In this document: positions 8,030 through 17,356 of the stretch, piece by piece
Layout: every line of letters starts with the position of its first letter
Position numbering within the stretch: the first letter of the stretch is position 1
Source of the DNA: a bacterium
Lineage (GTDB): Bacteria; CAIWAD01
NCBI GenBank assembly: GCA_030429345.1
Contig: JAUIFJ010000001.1
Span: 282,457-346,456, forward strand
Direction of reading: 5' to 3'
DNA: 64,000 nt
The notes under the pieces: generated by a model
What the model was told of the DNA's origin: nothing
What the model saw: only the letters and a program-made list of their open reading frames with translations
The model's database searches: none
Position numbers and translations under genes: made by a program

Positions 8030-9616
8030 ATGAAGAAACTGATGAGCTTTGTCGCCCTTGGCGGCCTGCTGCTCGGATCGCTGGCGATGACGGCCCAGGC
8101 CGTTCCCAGCTACACGGTCAGCAACGGCACGGATGTGATCAATGTCCATGTCGATCCCTACTTCCTCGATCCCGGGGACGATGTAGTCGATTTCTACAGC
8201 TACGGCAATCCTGTCGGCAGTTCGGCCAACACGGGATTCGAGCAGTTCGATACGGCCCTGATCTACCTGACCCTGGATGACCAGGGCAACTACGGCCTGG
8301 TCACGGTCTTCGATCGACCCGGCGGTGGCGGCGGCAACGTGAGCCTGACGTATACGGGCCTGCCGATCGGTTCCAGTCTCGCCGTCAACGACGATCCCGG
8401 GGACCCCCACAACTTCAATCCGGCCACCGGTGCGGGGAACGCGTCCTACAACTGGGTCAGCTGCTGCACCGACGGATCGGCCTGGCAGCTGCCCGATTCG
8501 AGCAACTTCGAGATCACGTTGAACTACACCTTCAACGCCGGTCTGGACACCCTGCGCTTCATCACCTTCGACCCCTGCAACCAGGACGAGCTGCTCTTCT
8601 TCGACCTGGATGTGACACAGCCTGTGATCCTGCGCGCCCAGGACGGCGGCCAGGAGCTGCCGGACTGCAACAACAACGGCGCGGCCGACTTCTGCGACAT
8701 CTCGTCGGGCGTCAGCCAGGACTGCAACGGCAACGGCATTCCCGACGAATGCGAGAACGACTGCAACGGCAACGGCCTGGACGACCAGTGCGACATCGAC
8801 ACGGGCTTCAGCATGGACTGCAACGGCAACGGCATTCCCGACGAGTGTGAGACGGATTGCAACGGCAACGGCGTGCCAGACGACTGCGACATTGCCGGAG
8901 GCGCCAGCGCCGACTGCAACGGCAACGGCATTCCGGACGAGTGCGAGGCCGATTGCAACAACAACGGCGTGGCCGACGACTGCGACATCGACACCGGTTT
9001 CAGCCAGGACTGCAACGGCAATGGCATTCCGGACGAGTGCGAGGCCGACTGCGACAACGACGGCATCCCCGACGACTGCGAAGCCGACTGCGACGGCAAC
9101 GGCACACCCGACGACTGTGAGTTCGAGGACTGCAACCAGAACGGCACGCACGACATGTGCGACATCCTGGACGACACGAGCCTTGACTGCGACGCCAACG
9201 GCCTCATCGACAGCTGCGAGGACGGCTACGTCGACTGCAACGGCAACGGCACCTGGGACATGTGCGACATCGCCTCCGGCAGCAGCTTGGATGACAACGG
9301 CAACGGCATTCCGGACGAGTGCGAAGGAACGACCGACACGGAAGACCAGCCGCGCGAGTTCGGCCTGAAGGGCAACTTCCCGAACCCCTTCAATCCGACT
9401 ACGCTGATCGAGTTCAGCCTGGCCGAGACGGCCCCGGCCCGCCTGGCGGTATACTCCGTCGACGGCGCCCTGGTGCGCACCTTGGTCGATGGCCTGACTC
9501 CCGCCGGCCTGCATCGCATCAGCTTCGATGCCGGCGAACTGGCCAGCGGTGTCTACATCTACCGCCTGCAGAGCGAAGGCCGCGTAGCCAGCGGCAAGAT
9601 GCTCCTGGTCCGCTAG
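8030..9616 (+). CDS. secreted protein with calcium-loop (thrombospondin-3-like) repeats and type IX-like C-terminal tail
   Basis: From the ATG at 8030 (preceded by AGGGGGA) this is a 528-residue protein; a longer frame from 7886 adds 48 residues that do not look coding. Domains in order are a signal peptide (residues 1-24, MKKLMSFV...AQA), a beta-sandwich-like region (about 25-210), 14 Asp/Asn/Gly loops with paired cysteines (about 212-432), and a C-terminal FlgD-like sorting/Ig tail (about 445-528: GNFPNPFNPTT ... ASGVYIYRL ... GKMLLVR). The tail is the kind used for type IX or related outer-membrane export in FCB bacteria. The loops (DCNGNGIPDECE) fit Ca2+-binding thrombospondin type 3 geometry. 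It is probably a calcium-stabilised surface or secreted protein; no enzymatic motif is seen. Confidence 0.8.
   Translation: MKKLMSFVALGGLLLGSLAMTAQAVPSYTVSNGTDVINVHVDPYFLDPGDDVVDFYSYGNPVGSSANTGFEQFDTALIYLTLDDQGNYGLVTVFDRPGGGGGNVSLTYTGLPIGSSLAVNDDPGDPHNFNPATGAGNASYNWVSCCTDGSAWQLPDSSNFEITLNYTFNAGLDTLRFITFDPCNQDELLFFDLDVTQPVILRAQDGGQELPDCNNNGAADFCDISSGVSQDCNGNGIPDECENDCNGNGLDDQCDIDTGFSMDCNGNGIPDECETDCNGNGVPDDCDIAGGASADCNGNGIPDECEADCNNNGVADDCDIDTGFSQDCNGNGIPDECEADCDNDGIPDDCEADCDGNGTPDDCEFEDCNQNGTHDMCDILDDTSLDCDANGLIDSCEDGYVDCNGNGTWDMCDIASGSSLDDNGNGIPDECEGTTDTEDQPREFGLKGNFPNPFNPTTLIEFSLAETAPARLAVYSVDGALVRTLVDGLTPAGLHRISFDAGELASGVYIYRLQSEGRVASGKMLLVR
8663..9325 (+). repeat. in-frame repeat array encoding 14 Ca-loop units
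   Basis: The array encodes 221 residues. Units of 13 residues (DCNGNGIPDECEA-type) alternate mostly with 19-residue units (DCNGNGVPDDCDIAGGASA-type). Asp1, Asn3, Asn5, Gly6 and Asp9 form the loop, and Cys2 and Cys11 form the likely disulphide. The near-identity of several units at DNA level points to recent unit duplication. Confidence 0.85.
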
Positions 9617-9642
9617 GCGCTGAACCCTTGTTCGAAACGAAA

Positions 9643-9681
9643 GAAAGCCCCCGGCGGATGATCGCCGGGGGCTTTCTTTTT
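9643..9681 (+). terminator. strong Rho-independent terminator
   Basis: The arms 9644-9656 and 9663-9675 pair perfectly over 13 bases with a 6-base loop. A T-rich tract to 9681 follows. It ends the calcium-loop protein gene. Confidence 0.92.
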
Positions 9682-10036
9682 GTCCGCAGCATTCTGCTGC
9701 GGCTTTCTGCAGGCACCGCTACGCGGTGCATAGGTACGTCAATCCCGCGCAGGCGGGAATCCTGATCCGCCCACCATTCAGTCGCCCCCGCGAAGGCGGG
9801 GGCCTATGTATGCAAGAAGAGAGTCGCAACATGACAGTTGATGCGCGATAATGCGCACAAGTGACACCTACCCAGGTACTCGATCACAATGGGCCCCCGC
9901 CTTCGCGGGGGCGACTGAAGGAGGGAAGCTGCGGTTCCAGGTTCTGGGTCTCTGTGTTCGGCTCATTCACATGCAGCAAAACGACACCCGCACCGCTACG
10001 CGGTGCTTGCCTCTAGCCTCGCAGAATGCTGCGGAC
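9682..10036. repeat. inverted pair of composite REP-like hairpin repeats
   Basis: Three hairpin types can be named. Alpha starts GTCCGCAGCATTCTGCTGC (9682-9702), beta is GCACCGCTACGCGGTGC (9713-9729), and gamma is the CCATTCAGTCGCCCCCGCG / GGCGGGGG hairpin (9774-9804). The same three occur in inverted order and orientation at 9892-9918 (gamma), 9990-10006 (beta) and 10021-10036 (alpha, shortened). The 355-bp spacer is therefore a large imperfect inverted repeat, and other copies lie at 19778-20182 and 63797-63895. No gene was found between 9617 and 10075. The layout is like BIME/REP clusters; the mobilising enzyme is not in the window. Confidence 0.75.
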
Positions 10037-10075
10037 TCGGGCAAGAACCAATACCCTGCCGCCATCTCGCCAGAA

Positions 10076-11551
10076 TCATGACATGCACGTATCACAGTTC
10101 CCGCAGGGAGGGTCCTCGAAGCCGAAGTAGGCGTGCAGGAAGCTGCGGCGGCACTCTTCCTGCTTGATGTATTGCACCAGCTGGTAGAGGCGCTGCTGGT
10201 CGTGGGTCTTCTTCTGCTTGCGCAGGGAATCGTCGAAGAGGGCGTCGGCGTCTTTTCCGCCCAGGTTCTTTGTCGTACGCAGGTCGCGGCGCGCCAGCTC
10301 TCCCTGTGTGACGCCATAGCGATCCAGCAGGTTCAGGGCCGTTTCCAGGCGGAAATCCGTGTTGCTTTTCCAGGTCATCTGGGCGCGCAGCCAATCGAGG
10401 CCCTGGCTGTTGAGCTCCTCCGGCTTCTCGTCGATCACTTCCACGAGCCGGCCCAGGTAGTCCGCCCCGGGATTGGCCCAGTCGAGGAACTCCATCTGGA
10501 TCAACAGGTCCTGTTCGTCGTACAGCAGTTCACAGCGGGCCGGCAGCCCATCGCGTCCGGCGCGGCCCGTCTCCTGGGCATAGGCCTCCATCGAGCCCGG
10601 CAGCTCGGCATGGAGGATGGTGCCGATGTCCTCCTTGTCCACGCCCATGCCGAAGGCGTTCGTCGCCAGCACCAGCGGGCACTCGCCCTTCATGAAGGCG
10701 TCCTGCAGGCCGCGCCTTGCGGAGGCGGACAGGCGGCCATGGTAGCGCAGGTGTTCGACGCCGGCTTTTTCCAGCAGGCCGGAGAACCGTTCCAGGGTCT
10801 TCACCAGGGCGAAGTAGACAATCGCGGAGCCGCGGCCCGCCTCGAGAAGCTCCTGGATTGCCGCGAGCTTCTCCGAGTCGCCGTGGACCTGTCTCACGCC
10901 GAGGAACAGGTTCGGCCGCTCCACGCCTTCGTGGAAGACCTTGACCTGTGCAGGATCCAGCCGGCTGTGATGCAGAATGTCCTCCTGCACGCGCGGCGTC
11001 GCCGTGGCGGTCAGGGCAAGGGTCGGCGGATTGCCCAGCAGTTCGCGGAATTTCCCGATGCGGCTGTAGTCGGGGCGGAAGTCGTGGCCCCATTCACTCA
11101 GGCAGTGGGCCTCATCGATGGCCAGCAGCATCGGTTCCGCCCGACGGATGCCGGCAATGAACTCCGGCTTGCGGAAGCGCTCCGGTGTCACATACAGCAA
11201 CCGGATCCTGCCTTCCAGCACGGCCTTCAAGCGGGCTTCGCGTTCCCGGGCCCGGATCGAACTGTTGATGAATGTCGCCGCCACGCCCTTTGCCTGCAGG
11301 CCGTCGACCTGGTCCTTCATCAGCGCGATCAGGGGGGAAACGACCAGGCACAGCCCCTGGCAGACAAGGGGAGGAATCTGGTAGCACAGACTCTTGCCCA
11401 TGCCGGTGGGCATCAGCACCAGGCTGTGCTCGCCCTGCAGGGCCCGCTCGATGATCTCGCGCTGCGGGCCGCGGAACTCCGAGTGGCCGAAGGTCTCACG
11501 CAGGATCCGCTCCGGCTCGTCGGCGGGGTCCCGCTCCGGCTGAGGGCTCAT
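10076..11551 (-). CDS. recQ: RecQ-family ATP-dependent DNA helicase
   Basis: This 491-residue superfamily 2 helicase unwinds DNA 3' to 5' during recombination and repair. Visible motifs are the Q-motif region (FRGPQREIIERAL), Walker A MPTGMGKS (47-54), the DEAH box (146-149, IDEAHCLSEWGHDFRPDY), SAT-like TATATPR, motif VI QETGRAGRDG, and a C-terminal zinc-binding set (C in EECRRSF, then CGNCDTC). It ends right after the zinc module, so it lacks the HRDC domain of E. coli RecQ (about 610 aa) and probably most of the winged helix. It is the last gene of a four-gene minus-strand operon; its ATG overlaps the stop of slyX by ATGA (11548-11551). It is intact and GC-rich like its neighbours. Confidence 0.9.
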   Translation of the reverse strand: MSPQPERDPADEPERILRETFGHSEFRGPQREIIERALQGEHSLVLMPTGMGKSLCYQIPPLVCQGLCLVVSPLIALMKDQVDGLQAKGVAATFINSSIRAREREARLKAVLEGRIRLLYVTPERFRKPEFIAGIRRAEPMLLAIDEAHCLSEWGHDFRPDYSRIGKFRELLGNPPTLALTATATPRVQEDILHHSRLDPAQVKVFHEGVERPNLFLGVRQVHGDSEKLAAIQELLEAGRGSAIVYFALVKTLERFSGLLEKAGVEHLRYHGRLSASARRGLQDAFMKGECPLVLATNAFGMGVDKEDIGTILHAELPGSMEAYAQETGRAGRDGLPARCELLYDEQDLLIQMEFLDWANPGADYLGRLVEVIDEKPEELNSQGLDWLRAQMTWKSNTDFRLETALNLLDRYGVTQGELARRDLRTTKNLGGKDADALFDDSLRKQKKTHDQQRLYQLVQYIKQEECRRSFLHAYFGFEDPPCGNCDTCMS

Positions 11552-11709
11552 TCGCCGCCCAGGCCGTTCTCCAGCTTCTGCAGCCGGACCTCCATCGCTT
11601 CCAGGCGCTTTTCCTGGTCGATGACGACCTCGTTGAGCTGGTGGGTGAAGCGCTCCAGCCAGGCCAGCTTCGTCTCGAGCTCGGTCTGCTTCTGGGTCTT
11701 GTCACTCAT
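11548..11709 (-). CDS. slyX: SlyX-like coiled-coil small protein
   Basis: This 53-residue protein starts MSDKTQKQTELETKL and continues AWLERFTHQLNEVVIDQE, KRLEAMEVRLQKLENG and LGGE. Heptad spacing of Leu, Val and Phe gives one continuous coiled coil, matching the SlyX family in size and pattern (which is of unknown function). Its start lies inside the end of the patatin gene (8-base overlap) and its stop overlaps the recQ start by ATGA, so it is translated as part of the operon. The call rests on length and heptad pattern. Confidence 0.65.
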   Translation of the reverse strand: MSDKTQKQTELETKLAWLERFTHQLNEVVIDQEKRLEAMEVRLQKLENGLGGE

Positions 11710-12568
11710 GGTGCCTCCCGGTTTCAGAAGGGGTTGTCCTCGTCTTGTCCTTCAGGGCCGCCCGAATGGCGGGCAGGGCGGCGCGGGTGGCGGCGCGACC
11801 GGCGGCAATGGCCTCCTCGACCTTGGAGAAGTGGTGATACTCCATGTCGTCCAGGTCGGGGCGGATGACCACATCGGCCAACTCGCGCCGGTGGTTCACA
11901 TTGTGGTGCTGGATGATGAAGAAGGCCTGCCGCATCACGTCGAAGGGTGTGCGGATATCCTCGGAGATCAGGGGGTGTGATACGTCAACGGCGATCACGA
12001 CTTCCGCTCCGGCGTCAATGGCGCTGAGCACCGGAACATCGTCGACCATGCCGCCGTCGACCAGGGTGCGTCCCTGGACCTCCAGCGGCTGGTAGAGCCC
12101 GGGAATGGTCGCGCTGGCCAGCATGGCCGGGATCAGCTCGCCGTCGCGCAGCATCACGCGTTCTCCCGAATACAAGTCCGTCGCCACGGCGACGTACTCC
12201 ATCGGCAGCCCTTCGATGCGAAGGCCGTCCAGGCGTTTCTCGAGCCGCTTGCGCACTTTCTTCCATTCGAAGAAGCCCTTGCTGCCGATCTTCCAGTCGA
12301 TCATGCGGAAGATGTTCAGCCGGTCCGCCTCCAGCCGGATGGAATCCAGCGGCATGCCGGCGCTGTAGTACCCGCCGACGATGCTGCCCATGGAGGTGCC
12401 GACCACCAGGTCCGGCTTCAGGCCTTCCTCCTCCAGTACCTGCAGCACGCCGATGTGCGAGAAGCCCAGCGCGGCTCCACCTCCCAGGGCCAGGGCCACC
12501 TTCGGCCCGACATCGGCCAGGGCGCAACTGTTCCAGAGCAGCAGCAGGGCTGACAGGAAACGGATCAC
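11702..12568 (-). CDS. patatin-like phospholipase (RssA type), exported
   Basis: This 288-residue serine hydrolase is predicted to cleave acyl chains from lipids with a Ser-Asp dyad. It shows a signal peptide (residues 1-18, RFLSALLLLWNSCALA), the oxyanion loop GGGAALGFSH (29-38), the nucleophile Ser59 in GTSMG, and the catalytic Asp171 in DGG. The start is GTG 12568, which overlaps the TGA of the upstream DUF2797 gene as GTGA; the longer open frame upstream is the shadow of that gene. Secreted, single-domain patatins of this size occur in many Gram-negative bacteria. The C-terminal tail (after about 260) is charged and probably flexible. It lies second in the operon and overlaps slyX. Confidence 0.85.
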   Translation of the reverse strand: MIRFLSALLLLWNSCALADVGPKVALALGGGAALGFSHIGVLQVLEEEGLKPDLVVGTSMGSIVGGYYSAGMPLDSIRLEADRLNIFRMIDWKIGSKGFFEWKKVRKRLEKRLDGLRIEGLPMEYVAVATDLYSGERVMLRDGELIPAMLASATIPGLYQPLEVQGRTLVDGGMVDDVPVLSAIDAGAEVVIAVDVSHPLISEDIRTPFDVMRQAFFIIQHHNVNHRRELADVVIRPDLDDMEYHHFSKVEEAIAAGRAATRAALPAIRAALKDKTRTTPSETGRHHE

Positions 12569-13380
12569 AGAACCTCCAGCGCGGCCTGAAAGCCGCTGTG
12601 TTTGCGAATGTTGACCACGCCCGAATCCAGGAGCAGATACTGTCCCTTGAGGGCGATCAGTTCCCCTTCCGCCACGGAGACCTTCTCGAGATTGATCGAT
12701 TTGACCTTCTCCGGCCAGCGCAGGCTCGGGTAGTCGAAAGTGTACAGGGGTCGTTCGTCCAGAATGGCCTCCCGGTACTCCTCCGGAAAATCGGCGATCA
12801 CCGTTTCCACCTGGGCCTCCAGGTCGATTTCCGGGCGCAGGTTCTTCAGCATGCGCTGCCATTGGGTGCGATCGCTGAAGGACTGCGCCAGGTGATGCTC
12901 CAGCTTGCCCACCGTGAAGCGGTCGGCGACCCGGGCCACGGGAATCGCCGCGTGAGCGCCCTGGTCCATCCAGCGCGTCGGAATATTGACCTGGCGGGTG
13001 ATGCCGACCTTCGCACCGCTGCTCAGCGCCACATAGAGGAAATGCGGCTGGAAGCAGTGGTTGCGTCCCCACTCCGGATCCCGACAAGGGTCGTCTTCCT
13101 TGTGGAAATGGCAGAGTTCCGGCTTGAGGATGCAGATGTCGTTTTGCGGCAGGCGACGAAAGCAGTCGTAGCAGCTTCCCTCGCCGAAGCTTTTGCGGGT
13201 GGGCTGGCCGCAATGGATGCAGCGGATGGAGCCGCTGGCCTTCAGACGAATCCGCTTGCCGAGCAGGTCGTTGAGGGCGAGCGGATGCCGTTCCTTGTCG
13301 AAGGCGTCCACCAGTTCGTAGGCGACCGGCGTTTCGTGCCGGACGCGCATCTTCTTCAGGGTTCCTTCCCAGAGTGCCAT
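12565..13380 (-). CDS. DUF2797 family protein (zinc-binding, GIY-YIG-like)
   Basis: This 271-residue protein has the usual length for DUF2797. It contains two zinc-knuckle pairs (CIHCGQ at about 54 and CYDC about 15 residues on), a third Cys/His group (CHFHKEDDPC), and then a segment like GIY-YIG nucleases (YVALSSGAKVGITRQ ... RWMDQGA). The in-frame extension to 14118 was rejected: it runs antisense through the FMN riboswitch and ribD. ATG 13380 begins MALWEGTLKKM, typical of the family start. It is the first gene of the minus-strand operon and overlaps patatin by GTGA. Its function in the cell is not established; the nuclease resemblance is an inference from sequence pattern. Confidence 0.75.
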   Translation of the reverse strand: MALWEGTLKKMRVRHETPVAYELVDAFDKERHPLALNDLLGKRIRLKASGSIRCIHCGQPTRKSFGEGSCYDCFRRLPQNDICILKPELCHFHKEDDPCRDPEWGRNHCFQPHFLYVALSSGAKVGITRQVNIPTRWMDQGAHAAIPVARVADRFTVGKLEHHLAQSFSDRTQWQRMLKNLRPEIDLEAQVETVIADFPEEYREAILDERPLYTFDYPSLRWPEKVKSINLEKVSVAEGELIALKGQYLLLDSGVVNIRKHSGFQAALEVL

Positions 13381-13547
13381 GAGATCCTCGCTGCTGGCTG
13401 CTTTGCGGGCAATATACACAGCCTGCGGACCCGGAATGAGTGCTGCGGATGCGAGCCGGAGTTGCCACAGGTCAAGGAATTGCCAATTCTTTCCCGCTAC
13501 ACTAGCTTCCGCCCTGAAGCACGAGCTTCGACGCCGCGTTGCGGCGA

Positions 13548-13695
13548 ACCGGTTCTCGGGGTGGGTGAAATTCCCAATCGGCGGTGAAAGCCCGCGACTC
13601 CCGGACAGCTCTAGCGGCAAGCCGCTTGGCCGTCTGGGACTGATCCTGTGAAACTCAGGGGCCGACGGTGACAGTCCGGATGGTAGAGAACGGGT
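13548..13695 (+). promoter_or_regulatory. FMN riboswitch (RFN element)
   Basis: The conserved RFN core is read directly: GGTTCTCGGGG..GGGTGAAATTCCC (13551 on), CGGCGGTGA, the ACTGATCCTGTGAAACTCAG arm (13639 on), GGCCGACGG, and CAGTCCGGATGGTAGAGAAC closing the basal stem with the 5' GTTCTC. FMN binding normally switches off transcription or translation of riboflavin genes, and the ribD start lies 135 bases downstream. Confidence 0.95.
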
Positions 13696-13719
13696 AGAAC
13701 ATGGATTCTGATTGAAAGA

Positions 13720-13749
13720 CCGGGCCGGCGTTTCACGTCGGGAGCCCGG
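13720..13749 (+). promoter_or_regulatory. possible expression-platform hairpin of the FMN riboswitch
   Basis: CCGGGC (13720-13725) pairs with GCCCGG (13744-13749), and inner CGGCG/CGTCG extend the stem. A pyrimidine-rich stretch follows. It could be the terminator that FMN stabilises. There is no clean T-tract, so control at another level is also possible. Confidence 0.4.
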
Positions 13750-13829
13750 ACTTTCCTCGTTGCGTTTTCGCGCGACGGCCTCCTCTCTGCCTTCCTCTAC
13801 GGATTCCGCCCCCTCATCTGGAGTGCTCC

Positions 13830-14960
13830 ATGCCGTGTGACACGGACCTGATGCAGCGCTGTCTCGACCTGGCCAGCCAGGGTCGCGGCGCCGTGCATCC
13901 CAATCCCATGGTCGGCGCCGTGCTTTCGCGGAAGGGCGAGATCCTGGCCGAAGGCTGGCATCGCGGCCCTGGAAAGGCGCACGCGGAAGCGGACTGTCTG
14001 CGTGAGACTCCGGACGGCGGCGCGCGCGGCCTGACGCTGCACGTGAACCTGGAGCCCTGCTCGCATCACGGACGCACGCCGCCCTGCTGCGAGCTGCTCG
14101 TGCGCAAGGGTGTCTCACGGGTTGTCTGCGGCATGGTGGATCCCAATCCGCGGGTCGCGGGGAGCGGCATCTGCCATTTGCGAGAGCACGGGATCGAGGT
14201 CGAAGTCGGCGTGCTCGAGGCCGAATGCCGCGAGCTGAACCGCACCTTCGTCACACGGCAGCTGCAGGGGCGACCGCGTGTCGAGTTGAAATGGGCCCAG
14301 AGCCTGGACGGCATGCTGACGGACGCTCCGGGTCGTCCGCTGGCCCTGACGGGCAAGGCTTCCCGGCGCTTCGTGCACGGTCTGCGCGCGCAACTGCCGG
14401 CGATCCTGGCGGGAAGCGGCACAGCGCTGGCCGATGACCCGCTGCTGACGGTGCGTGATGCGGATGGCACTCAGCCCCTGCGGATTGTCCTGGACGGCGG
14501 CGCGCGCCTGGCGCCGGACAGCCGCCTGGCGCGGAGCTGTGATACGGCGCCGCTCTGGATCGCCGTTGCCGAGAATGCGGAACCGGCGCGCTGCCGGGCG
14601 CTGGAGGCGGCCGGCGCGCGAGTGCTTCGCCTGCCGCAAGGGAGCGGGGGCCTGTCCCTCGAGGCGCTCCTGGTCGAAGTGGACCGCGCAGGCCTGGACG
14701 GCCTGCTGGTCGAAGGAGGCGCGCAGGTCTTGCGCTCCTTCCTGGAGGCCGGCCTGGCGGATCGCCTGCATGTGGGCATCGCGCCGCTCTGGCTCGGGAA
14801 AGGGCTGCCGGCCCTGGAGCGCCGGGAACTGCACAAGGACTTTGGCGTGCTGCGCCAGGAACAGATCGAGAACGACCAGTGGATCACGCTGGAATCGCGG
14901 GCCTCGCGGGAGGCGCTGCGGGCTCGGGGAGAAGAGGACGATGTTCACGGGAATCGTTGA
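13830..14960 (+). CDS. ribD: bifunctional riboflavin deaminase/reductase RibD
   Basis: This 376-residue protein performs two steps of riboflavin synthesis: deamination of the pyrimidine made from GTP, then reduction of its ribosyl side chain. The N-terminal deaminase domain (about 1-145) has the zinc site HAEADC (His51, Glu53) and PCSHHGRTPPC (Cys77, Cys86). The C-terminal reductase domain (about 148-365) has the KWAQSLDG and VEGGAQVL motifs. The length is typical. A GGAG lies 8-9 bases before ATG 13830. The last 20 bases overlap ribE. The gene is governed by the upstream FMN riboswitch. Confidence 0.95.
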   Translation: MPCDTDLMQRCLDLASQGRGAVHPNPMVGAVLSRKGEILAEGWHRGPGKAHAEADCLRETPDGGARGLTLHVNLEPCSHHGRTPPCCELLVRKGVSRVVCGMVDPNPRVAGSGICHLREHGIEVEVGVLEAECRELNRTFVTRQLQGRPRVELKWAQSLDGMLTDAPGRPLALTGKASRRFVHGLRAQLPAILAGSGTALADDPLLTVRDADGTQPLRIVLDGGARLAPDSRLARSCDTAPLWIAVAENAEPARCRALEAAGARVLRLPQGSGGLSLEALLVEVDRAGLDGLLVEGGAQVLRSFLEAGLADRLHVGIAPLWLGKGLPALERRELHKDFGVLRQEQIENDQWITLESRASREALRARGEEDDVHGNR

Positions 14961-15591
14961 AGAGACCGGCCGCCTGGAGCGCGTCGAGCCCCTGGCCGAC
15001 GGACGGCAGCTGCGCATCGGGGCGGCGCGCGTGCTCGAGGACCTGAAGATCGAGGACAGCATTGCCGTCAACGGCGTCTGCCTGACGGTTGTCGCGCGGG
15101 ACGCCGCCGGCTTCTCGGTGCAGGCCGTGCGTGAGACCTTGTCCAAGACGACGATCGGTTCGCTGTCCGCCGGCGCGGCCCTCAACCTGGAGCGCGCACT
15201 GACGCCGTCCACGCGCATGGGCGGGCATTTCGTCCAGGGGCACGTGGACTGCGTGGGCCGCGTGCGCTCGCTGACTCCGGCGGATCCGGGCCGCGAGGTC
15301 TGGATCACCTTTCCGCGGGAGTTCGCGCGTTATGTCGTACGCACGGGCAGCGTCGCCATCGAAGGCGTCAGCCTGACCGTGGCCGCCGTCGAGGGCGACG
15401 CCCTGAAGATCGCGCTGATCCCGCATACGCTGGACCAGACGACCCTGCAGGGGCTGGCGGCCGGAAGCGCGCTCAACCTGGAATTCGATTGCCTGGCCAA
15501 GTACGTGGAAGGCGTGCTGGCCCACGGCAGGCCTTCCGGCGGCCTGGACGAGGCAGCCTTGCGCCGGATGGGCTACGGCGGGGATTTGTAA
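14941..15591 (+). CDS. ribE: riboflavin synthase, alpha chain
   Basis: This 216-residue protein dismutates two molecules of 6,7-dimethyl-8-ribityllumazine to riboflavin. It has the two tandem lumazine-binding barrels of the family. Barrel 1 starts MFTGIVEETG and includes SIAVNGVCLTV and GHFVQGHVD. Barrel 2 includes SVAIEGVSLTVAAV and LIPHTL. ATG 14941 begins exactly at the family-typical N terminus and overlaps the ribD end by 20 bases, implying coupled translation. The longer frame from 14455 is a shadow of ribD. It is followed 18 bases later by ribBA. Confidence 0.95.
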   Translation: MFTGIVEETGRLERVEPLADGRQLRIGAARVLEDLKIEDSIAVNGVCLTVVARDAAGFSVQAVRETLSKTTIGSLSAGAALNLERALTPSTRMGGHFVQGHVDCVGRVRSLTPADPGREVWITFPREFARYVVRTGSVAIEGVSLTVAAVEGDALKIALIPHTLDQTTLQGLAAGSALNLEFDCLAKYVEGVLAHGRPSGGLDEAALRRMGYGGDL

Positions 15592-15609
15592 TACAGAAAG
15601 GATGTCGTC

Positions 15610-16821
<1,212 letters not shown>

Positions 16822-16860
16822 TCGCAGTGTGTTGACTCACCGATCCACAAGGAGATTGCC

Positions 16861-17322
16861 ATGAAGACCCTGGAAGGGCAGCTGAATGCCAAGGGACGCC
16901 GCTTTGCCATCGTGCTGGCCCGCTTCAACGACATGATCGGCTCCCAGCTGCTGGGGGGAGCGATGGATTGCATCACGCGTCACGGAGGACTGGAGAAGGA
17001 CGTGCAGCTGCTGCGCGTGCCCGGAGCCTTCGAGATTCCGCTGGCCGTGCGCAAGCTGGCCGACCAGGCCAAGGTCGATGCCATCATCTGCCTGGGTGCG
17101 GTGATTCGCGGCTCGACGCCCCACTTCGACTACGTGGCCGGCGAGGCGACCAAGGGCATCGCCCAGGTCATGCTCGACAGCCGCATGCCGATCTCCTTCG
17201 GCATCCTGACCACCGACACCATCGAGCAGGCCGTGGAACGCGCGGGCACCAAGGCCGGTAACAAGGGCTGGGACGCGGCGCTGTCGGCGATCGAGATGGC
17301 GGATCTCTGCGCCCGGATCTAG
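16861..17322 (+). CDS. ribH: 6,7-dimethyl-8-ribityllumazine synthase
   Basis: This 153-residue protein condenses the RibD product (after dephosphorylation) with 3,4-dihydroxybutanone phosphate. Family marks are ARFND near the N terminus, [27 protein letters not shown] (with the catalytic His), and [17 protein letters not shown]. It is the last gene of the riboflavin operon. The ATG follows AAGGAG by 6 bases. No clear terminator is visible before the next gene, 34 bases on, so read-through is possible. Confidence 0.96.
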   Translation: MKTLEGQLNAKGRRFAIVLARFNDMIGSQLLGGAMDCITRHGGLEKDVQLLRVPGAFEIPLAVRKLADQAKVDAIICLGAVIRGSTPHFDYVAGEATKGIAQVMLDSRMPISFGILTTDTIEQAVERAGTKAGNKGWDAALSAIEMADLCARI

Positions 17323-17356
17323 CAACATTCCCGATCGAAGCCTGTACGGAATCCGC

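Noticed and set aside
8663-9325. CRISPR-like array
   Set aside because: The repeats are in-frame protein repeats with no unique spacers. No CRISPR array or cas gene was seen anywhere in the window.
7925-9514. Long minus-strand frame (529 aa) rich in Val/Ala
   Set aside because: It is the antisense of the calcium-loop array; the VAVAVG-like repeats mirror the GGC/AAC-rich repeats of the real gene.
10133-11980. Plus-strand frame of 615 aa
   Set aside because: It is antisense to recQ and slyX, which show clear family motifs.
12569-13468. N-terminal extension of the patatin gene
   Set aside because: It is a shadow of the DUF2797 gene; the signal peptide and GTGA overlap place the start at 12568.
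13381-14118. N-terminal extension of the DUF2797 gene
   Set aside because: It is antisense to the FMN riboswitch and ribD; the family begins at MALWEGTL.
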